A DNA stretch of 64,000 nucleotides from Pseudisothecium myosuroides. Its lineage: Eukaryota > Streptophyta > Bryopsida > Hypnales > Lembophyllaceae. The stretch is taken from contig OX637295.1 of the NCBI GenBank assembly GCA_951799445.1, positions 558,001-622,000 of the forward strand, written 5' to 3'. Each line of letters opens with the position of its first letter. The stretch's first letter is position 1. Positions 57,145 through 64,000 of this stretch are shown here, in pieces. A program made the position numbers and the translations under genes. The notes beneath the pieces are model-generated. The model did not search any database. It worked only from the letters and a program-made list of their open reading frames with translations, and was not told the DNA's origin.

Positions 57145-57397
57145 TTAGTTACTTCCCGAAGAACGCACTGCAGTAGTGGGCTCTTATTGCGATGTTCTTC
57201 TTTAAAGAGCCCCTACAAGAAGCTCTAAAATGGAGAGTAAGCCATAATGTGAGAGTGTATTAAGATTTGTCAGATATTGGTTTATACTTCGTCAATGGAT
57301 GGAATAAGAGCTAGTGTGGGTCTATTTTGGAACTAAGTGGATACTAGAAAGGTGTCCACCGGATTTTTGCAAGAAAAATTGCAAGAAACACATTGAA

Positions 57398-59453
57398 GGT
57401 TGAACCTCCTTCTACAAAAATGCTTCTCAGTCACTCATAACTTTAATTTTTGGATTGATATGAAATATTAGCCACTTAAACTACACTAGTATGCGCAACT
57501 TTTCAAAAAAATTTATTGGAAACGGACACTATATGAAGAAGAAACAAGCCACCGTAATCCAACAATGTTGGGATTTTGAACTTCAAATTGCTCCCAAACA
57601 TTCATAACAATTTGGATTGACATGAAAATTTTACTACAATAAGTAGACTTCAAGGGGATATAATCCAAAATTTTTTTATTGAAAACAAATATTGAATGAA
57701 AGAGATACAAGCCCCTCAAGTTGTAGCTATCAAATTCAATTTGGTAAACTCAAATTGAACTTTGATTCCAAGTTGGCTTCCAAAAAAACAAGACATCTTT
57801 GATTGATCTGAAATGTTTTCCTCACAAACTAGAAAGGAGAATGCAAATTTTCCAACAAGTTTTATTGAATTCGGACATCGGATGCAAAAGTTATAGCACT
57901 TTGAATTGAACTTGAAACTATGTGAGGATACAATTGGTCTTTTGGGGCATTTAGGGATTGGGTTTAGGAATTGTCGCATTTTGGAACCTTGTGTATTACT
58001 TTTTGCATACCACAATGCTTGTTTTTGGTAAAGCCATATCTTTGTCTACACTGCAGGGTCATTGCAAGAAAGGGTGGTCCCATTTCCCGTCACAATGGAA
58101 GTGACTTTTTTGTTTTCTTCTATAACTTTTGATGCACAAGTCCAATGAACATGAAAATTTTATTGGAGACGCCTAACTTGATGGTAATCAGATCCCTTAT
58201 TTTTTAGAAATTAAAAAAAAATCATTTTATATTTAAAAATCATTTTTACTAATATGTCACAGTGTAAGGTTTAGGGGGTTTTACTACGTTAGGAGTCCCC
58301 AAATTTAATGATCTGGAGCTGAAATTTTCATGGTCTATTTGCATAGTAGGAAATCATATTTCTACCAAAGGAAATCTAAAAATAAATTATTTTGTGTCCT
58401 CCACATGAGTGCAAATAGCACTCTTATTGTGCGCAGTTTCTAAACAATGAAGATGGTTTTAAGATTAATTTTTTGGTGAAATCTCATCACTATGAACTCT
58501 TTCCAAATGGCCAATTTTTAGTTTTTTTTAAAATTGATTTTCCTATTTTTTACAAATTAAAATGTGAAATTACAGTGATCGGTCCTATTTTCATGAGATT
58601 TAGGGTTTTTCTAGTTCGCCTACTTAGAGAATTTTTCTAAGCTTTTCCTTCCTAGGGTACCTTCTTCTTAAAGGTATATACATTAAACATATTTTTCACA
58701 TTTTTCAGAAATTGAATTTCTAATTTTAAAGTACTCCCCAAAGAAAAAATGAGTCCTGTGGAAAACGCTACGCTTTTTGAACACCCTTTCTTGCAACGAC
58801 CCTACATGTGAGTGGGTTTTGCAAGACCTACGATTAGGAATAGGTGTCCACGGTCGAATTCTTTGGAAATTCATAAGTAATTTATAAATGCTCCAAAAAA
58901 TATGGAACCAATTGTGTTAAATTCCGCATCAATTTCTCTTCAAGTAAAAAATAAGGAAAATACTTTTCTGCATTTGAAATCAATCAAAAAGGCCAACCAG
59001 TCCTTAAAGGGGCGCTTCATGAATACACTACCTTATGACCTTGGAATCAACCTTGGGAGTTCTTAACTTTGTATCCTCCATTTCTTCTCTAATTTTGAAT
59101 GAATTTTTTTAGTTATATTTTTCAGAGATGAAAACCATATATCTAATATATGCCACTAAATTTTCAGAATGTTTTGTAGAAATTTCATATTACCATTAAT
59201 TTTCAAAGAAAAAAATGAAGAAATTCCATATCAAATACTCCATACATGTTATGCTCAGAAAATCTGAAATTTTCATAATAGTAGTACATTATAGTGTAGA
59301 ACACTATGGTATATAGAAAATTTGTTTGTCACTCCATATTTAGAGTTGTGGTTATAGACCTTCAACTTCAACTTGAAATTTTTTTGTATTAAGGAATTTT
59401 TCAAATTTGCAAGTAGAGTAGAAACTTCACTCTAGAAGCTTCATAAGTGGTAG
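57398..59453 (-). repeat. Repeat block X, right copy
   Basis: The reverse complement of 14940-17163 without Yc. It carries an extra insertion at 58056-58802. It ends against a CACTA terminus at 59454, so the part equal to 14695-14940 is absent here. Confidence 0.75.
58056..58802. mobile_element. 747-bp MITE with ~20-bp terminal inverted repeats
   Basis: The ends GGGTCATTGCAAGAAAGGGT and ACCCTTTCTTGCAACGACCC form an inverted repeat with one mismatch over 20 bp. The left copy of block X lacks it at about 16490. Flanks share TACA (58047-58050 and 58803-58806), perhaps a decayed longer duplication. There is no ORF of note; family unknown. Confidence 0.78.
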
Positions 59454-60030
59454 CACTACAAGAGAAATTTTGTCCTAATTGACGAAAATTTGACAAAATT
59501 TTGGCAATTGTGGTGTCAATTAGGACATGTTGATTGGACACCTAGTTGACAAAAATCTGTCAACTTTTTGTCATATTCGACGAATTGGAAGGGTTGAATC
59601 AGACAACTATTTGACAGAAATCTGTCAATTTTTTTTCCTTTTAGGGGTTTAAAACATTTAGTTGTTGTCAAATTCTATTTCTTCCGGTTCAAAATGGCAA
59701 GTATAACAATAGAAAATTGATTTCTTGCCAAGAATTTCAACTTGCAATAATTGATAACAAACATCATAAAAATGTTTTGCAACAAAAACATGTATTAATG
59801 CAACAATTCATTTGAATTACTATGCAATAAGGAGAATACATAAACAACATCAAAATAAATGCCAATAACTCTACAACCCTACCCAACTTTGTGATGATAG
59901 CCTTGATGGTCAAGTCTTCTACGCTCCAAATTTAAACCATCCCTTTTCTTTTCATTTTCATAAGGGGATGCTCTGGTTTGGAGTTGCGTGCTTGGAGACG
60001 CACAATCAGATCCCAGTAGCCTTCTTCCTC
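59454..60030 (+). mobile_element. CACTA (En/Spm-type) transposon end
   Basis: It begins CACTACAAGAGAAATTTTGT after TAG. The first ~190 bp are packed with sub-terminal inverted words such as TTGACAAAAATCTGTCAA and GTCCTAATTGAC / GTCAATTAGGAC. These are the marks of a CACTA element end. No matching TTGTAGTG end was found in the window, so the element is truncated. The tail (59640-60030) shows nothing recognisable. Confidence 0.65.
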
Positions 60031-60035
60031 ACCTG

Positions 60036-60168
60036 TTAAACCAGTTTACTATAAGATCCTACGGTTACATGTGTTCAAAAATGTTTTTTTTTTAAAATTT
60101 GGTACTTGTATTAGAAATGGCAGTTTTGGAGTGGTTTTAGTGAAAACATAGTCAAAAACCTTTAGGGG
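60036..60168 (+). mobile_element. piggyBac-like 3' end fragment (Yd)
   Basis: It matches the last ~135 bp of Yb and Yc, ending CCTTTAGGGG next to TTAA (60169-60172). The 5' part is lost, probably through the CACTA insertion or a linked deletion. Confidence 0.7.
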
Positions 60169-60792
60169 TTAATCAAACTAGTGATGGTCAACCGTCTAGT
60201 GCTTCAAGGAGTAAATGAGCTCATTTCTGTTATAGATATTGGAATTTGCTAAACCTTGAAATGATAACCTATGTTTTAGTTTGATTAAGCTTCTTAGTTT
60301 TTTATATTAAAATTATGGTTGACCATTTGATCTAGTGCCTAAACCATCATGCCTAAGCTAAATTTAGCCTATTAAATTGTGTTTGAATATTAATTCTCTA
60401 AAAAAGTTATCTTCCTAAAGGACCAAATCTATTGCCAAATGATCAACCATAATACCAAAGCTAAATTTTGTCTATTAAATTGTGTTTGAATATTAATTCT
60501 ATACTTCTATTACGTGAATTATGAAGCGTCTATCACTATTAAAAAATTGAATTTGTTTCATGAAATATTGTCATTGTTATAATTTTTATACCAAAAAGTG
60601 AAAATAAATATGTAAAAATAGCAAAAATAATTCCATTAGTTTGAATTCTTTTCAGGAGACACAAATAATACAAATAGAAATTACTCTGAAATTCTCCATT
60701 AATTATTTTATCTTTTACAACCAGCACACACTTACCAAAGACCTTCAATTATGATAAAAATTTCAAATTACTCTAAAATACCTTGTACAGTA
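60169..60792. other. AT-rich stretch, no recognised gene
   Basis: It contains a repeated phrase (TATTAAATTGTGTTTGAATATTAATTC near 60380 and 60470), about 100 bp apart, and no coding region. Confidence 0.4.
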
Positions 60793-61032
60793 GAGTTATT
60801 CGTAAAGTACCCAAAACCGAGGTTTAAACCCCACAGTTTTATGAAAATGCAGGTTTTGGACAAAAAGTTAATACGAAAGTGGATATCAAACTTTCTTTTG
60901 CACCCAAATTGACCAAAAAGAAATTTCGTCCGGACTTTGCCTACGGGGTCGTAGTCGCCTGCGAGGTTGTCCATCAGAGGAAATTTGTCGGAAAAAGTCC
61001 CCTCCAAACTAAGGGGACTTTACGAATAACTC
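60793..61032. mobile_element. 240-bp TA-flanked MITE
   Basis: The ends GAGTTATTCGTAAAGTACCC and GGGGACTTTACGAATAACTC form a 20-bp inverted repeat with one mismatch, flanked by TA (60791-60792, 61033-61034). This suits a Tc1/mariner-type MITE. The ORFs on each strand here are contained in it. Confidence 0.82.
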
Positions 61033-61266
61033 TAATAATTAACATAATCTTCTTTCTACTATACCTTTTTCTTTTCAAAATTAAAATAATTTGATTTTTC
61101 CATCAAAATTTGAAAATCATTTTAAAAGAAAAAAATTTGAATGAAAAATACTTAATAGTACTATAACTTAGATTCCAACACATTGAGCTTGCAATAGCAA
61201 TTATTCTTTCAATTTTCGGATTATTTCAAAATGGAAAAATGGAAAAAGTTGTCAAGCCTTGATTCC

Positions 61267-61367
61267 TTCATTTAAATAAATCAAATACCAAAACTGATTA
61301 TTTTGAGAGTTACTGATTTCTTCATTTAAATAAATCAAATACCAAAACTGATTATTTTGAGAGTTAC
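61267..61367. repeat. 54-bp tandem duplication
   Basis: TTCATTTAAATAAATCAAAT... begins at 61267 and again at 61321 with no visible change over 47 bp, so it is recent. Confidence 0.9.
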
Positions 61368-61832
61368 AATCAAGGTTGATGAATAAGCATCCACTTCTTG
61401 GATGGGTGGACCTGTAGGGGTTAAGATATATACCATTAAAAAGGAAAAAATGAAGAGAGTGGGATGGCTCAAGATTCAACTGTGATTGCTACTTGAGTTT
61501 TCATGGAGACTACATGCAGTAAGAAAGAGATCGGGAAAAGTCAGAGGTCCAAAACGGCTTTACACAAAGTCTTAGTCCAACATGAGTACTCTGAATCGTG
61601 GCATTTAACTTTCATCTACGGATACACCGGTACCTGGTGTCACCAGCTCATTAATACCTTCAGAAAATGAGAGAAAGAAAGACTCGGTACTAGCAGCGTT
61701 TTTTTCTGGGCGAAATGTCGCCAGCTCTGACAGGTCTCAGCCTGTCGGCTCCGTCCCTCCAGAATTGAGCCAGTGCTGTGAAGGCTTGTGGCAGGTACTG
61801 TTTCAATAATAAGCTTAACACGCTGGGCCGCA
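61368..61832 (-). other. 3' flank of the DEX1-like gene
   Basis: It lies directly downstream of the stop codon at 61833-61835. It is mixed in composition with no other coding region. It probably holds the 3' untranslated region and end site. Confidence 0.4.
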
Positions 61833-64000
61833 CTAGAGTTGATGAGAGAATGATGGTAGCGGTGCGCCTTCTGGAGGATGCACTAAAATAAGAAGACTGA
61901 CCATGCCCAAGAAGGGAAGACATATGAGCCATTTCAGAAGGCGGTAGTAGCGCATATGAAATGTAAGCGCAAACTCATCTGAGAAGTACAGCCCATTCTT
62001 GTCCACCATCTCCACAATAACACTTCCCGTTGTACGCACAGACACACACGGTACCTTCACCTGATAAACACCAGGCTTGGAGTATATCTTGTTTTGCACC
62101 AAACGCTTTGACCCTTGGTAGTTGCCTGGAACTAAAAGAGTAACCTGCACATGAACAATTTTCAATAAATCACTTGGTCACAATGCAGCACACATCCAAC
62201 ACTGCAGTGAAACTAACCATCAATATTTCAACGTCGCATTCAAAGACTGAATATTATGTACTCAAAACCGAGCATATGTCCAGGCGGCCAACATAAGTGG
62301 CAAGTTGGCCCAGGACAAATTGTTGAAAATGAACGCACAACTCAGCGTAGGAAATGAATGTCGGCAGACTTCAAAGACGTAAGGTAGTTCATTCTTTCTC
62401 AAACAGGGACTTAAATACAGGAAGCTTCAACATATGAAAAGAATCTCAACGTTTCGTGCTCAACCAGGGACATACCGTAATATTGTAGCTGCCAGGAGAA
62501 CCTGCCAGGGGTCGATGTTGATCAACAATTTTGAACTGCACCCAGAAGTTACTTCCTGCCTCGTCTCGAAAATTCCGAGAATTAGAAAGAATGAACACAC
62601 CTTCACGGTTTTGCTTGCTTGCCACCACATTCCGCCCTTGTAATTGCGACGGCCACGTCTGATTAAAACCAAAGCAGGAATCAGCAAATTCCACAGTAAC
62701 CATCCTCTGCCATGGAAACCTAAAAGGCCAATAAAAGACACTAGTGCAGACAAGTCATTTATCAAAATAACGATCAGAGCTAGGGCCTCGATGCTCATCA
62801 AGCAAACATTGAAAACCTTCCGAGCAATGAGCCTTTATTTTCTAGTGAACTTAAGTAGTCTCTTCAAAGAGGTTACTTTCAAGAAGACAAAAGTAACTGG
62901 AAAAATAGGTAGAATTTGAGTGGCAAATAATACGAACAAAGAGACAAACCCATTCATGCATTCTCAAGATGTGGCTATTACTCGTCACAATGCTATTGTG
63001 ATTCTTCTTCAACGAGAGGAATGCATTGCTAATGCAAATTTGGTACCTTAAGAGGATGATATGGGGCAGGTGTTTGGAAACAATAAACATTGCCATTCAT
63101 GGTTGTGACAATCAAATCTAAGTCATCACCTCCATCCACATTGTCTGCCAGTACCATACTATACCTGCAAGTGCGGACATAGTTAAAACTCATGAAGAGC
63201 AGATTCTTGTGCCAATTACAGGCCTTAAATTAGTGCGGATGTCAGCTATCTGAGAAGATCATGCTGGTAATTCCAAAATAGGCATCGTTTACATACCGAC
63301 AAATCTAATCCAACAAATCCAGAAATCCTCACCGGTCAATCGTTAACTAAGTAAGGGACATATCTCCAAATCAAATGTGTAAGATCCAAGGAACCTAAAG
63401 TAATAGCAAATATTACAAAAATTCTTACGCAAGAAGTTTTGAGATCTTACGAGGTCTCTCCAATGTCGATAGCATCAGCGCAACCAGTAGACCCTTCAAT
63501 AAGGTAGAAGTAGCCATCAAATGAAGTCACAGCAATAGTCAGCCCTTTCTTATCCGCATCCCGCTTGTTAAGATCCACTAAAAGAGCAGGTGCCATGATT
63601 CGCCCATGTGTTCTAAAAGGGAATGGACGAACGAATGAACCATCTGAACCCTTGAGAACAAAGATTTTACCGGAAGCTGTAGGGATCACTACATCTGTGT
63701 GACCATCCCCGTCAACATCGCCAATAGTAGCCCCCTACATAACCCAATCCCACTGTCATTTACTGTCTCTGATAATGGTAAAACAGAAGGTGGAATATGA
63801 TTGGACGAAAATGAACAAGTAGAAGATGCAAAACATCACAGAAAGGGGTGAAAATAACCATAGACAAATTAACTTAGTTTTAAAGAAGGAAAAAACGAGG
63901 TCTTCACGGAATTAAAAATGCACGAGTTGCTCGAGGTGGCGGATGATATCACCTGGGCAACAATACTCTTCAAATGGATTGTCCAGAGCTCCTGGCCATC
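61833..64000 (-). CDS. DEX1: DEX1-like FG-GAP membrane protein (C-terminal exons; continues past the edge)
   Basis: Five exons on the minus strand join in phase: 64000-63953 (partial), 63734-63451, 63164-63047, 62706-62476 and 62144-61833, all with GT-AG introns of 218-340 bp. The protein reads [18 protein letters not shown] (an FG-GAP/integrin-like calcium loop), then [53 protein letters not shown] and [13 protein letters not shown] single membrane helix ([20 protein letters not shown]) follows, then a short tail ending PSFSHQL. This order matches plant DEX1, a membrane protein needed for exine and primexine formation in pollen; in spore-bearing plants a role in spore wall or cell surface is likely but inferred. 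All exons are intact. The C-terminal third or so is present. Confidence 0.92.

Larger units (their letters stand above)
49376..57165 (-). repeat. Right arm of large inverted duplication (PPR block)
   Basis: The reverse complement of 7850-14694. Relative to the left arm it has an extra 303 bp PPR unit, about 0.9 kb more between the 5' exon and the main exon (53401-54288), a Harbinger-like MITE (56744-57144), and it lacks the Stowaway-like element. It also lacks about 50 bp found at 9690-9740. Confidence 0.9.

Noticed and set aside
1..64000. CRISPR array, tRNA, rRNA or plasmid/phage features
   Set aside because: No regularly spaced short palindromic repeats, cloverleaf boxes or rRNA motifs were seen, and gene structure is eukaryotic.

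Overview
The window reads as nuclear DNA of a land plant, most likely a seed-free one (moss or other bryophyte, possibly a lycophyte). The evidence is two organelle-type PPR-DYW RNA-editing genes with large uninterrupted coding exons, the 3' part of a DEX1-like (FG-GAP, one-membrane-span) gene with short GT-AG introns, and a decayed ZNF862-type hAT transposase. The DNA between genes is AT-rich and built from nested mobile elements. The species cannot be fixed from the sequence alone. No rRNA, tRNA, CRISPR or prokaryotic feature was seen.

Layout. 0-7.6 kb holds a short orphan C-terminal fragment, a hAT transposase pseudogene, then piggyBac-like and LTR-like repeats. 7.85-14.69 kb is the left arm of a large inverted duplication carrying PPR-DYW gene A on the + strand. 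14.7-17.2 kb is a second repeat block (X) with a piggyBac-like insertion. 17.2-20.8 kb is poorly conserved and includes a decayed minus-strand coding stretch. 20.8-39.9 kb is nested repeats: three ~1.9 kb LTR-like units (Z3-Z5), three LTR-like units of another family (V1-V3), two copies of a 1.4 kb terminal-inverted-repeat element (W), and inside the second W an intact 3.5 kb TG...CA element with one 632-codon ORF. 39.9-46.6 kb is AT-rich with small tandem repeats, a 249-bp MITE and another LTR-like unit. 46.7-47.8 kb holds an unidentified broken coding stretch. 49.38-57.17 kb is the right arm of the inverted duplication with PPR-DYW gene B on the - strand. 57.4-59.45 kb is the second X block, followed by a CACTA end, a piggyBac-like end and a MITE. 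61.8-64.0 kb is the 3' end of the DEX1-like gene, which runs off the right edge.

The two PPR genes are close paralogues. Gene B has one more 101-residue PPR triplet, and several differences fall on the residues that set base recognition. Their 5' splice structures also seem to differ. Because many repeats exist here as pairs, one filled and one empty, the target duplications of several elements can be read directly: TTAA for the piggyBac-like family, TA for a Stowaway-like element, TTA for a Harbinger-like element, and CATTG for the 3.5 kb element. The 3.5 kb element is the best candidate for something undescribed. It has the ends and target duplication of a retrotransposon LTR but no second LTR, and it carries its own gene.
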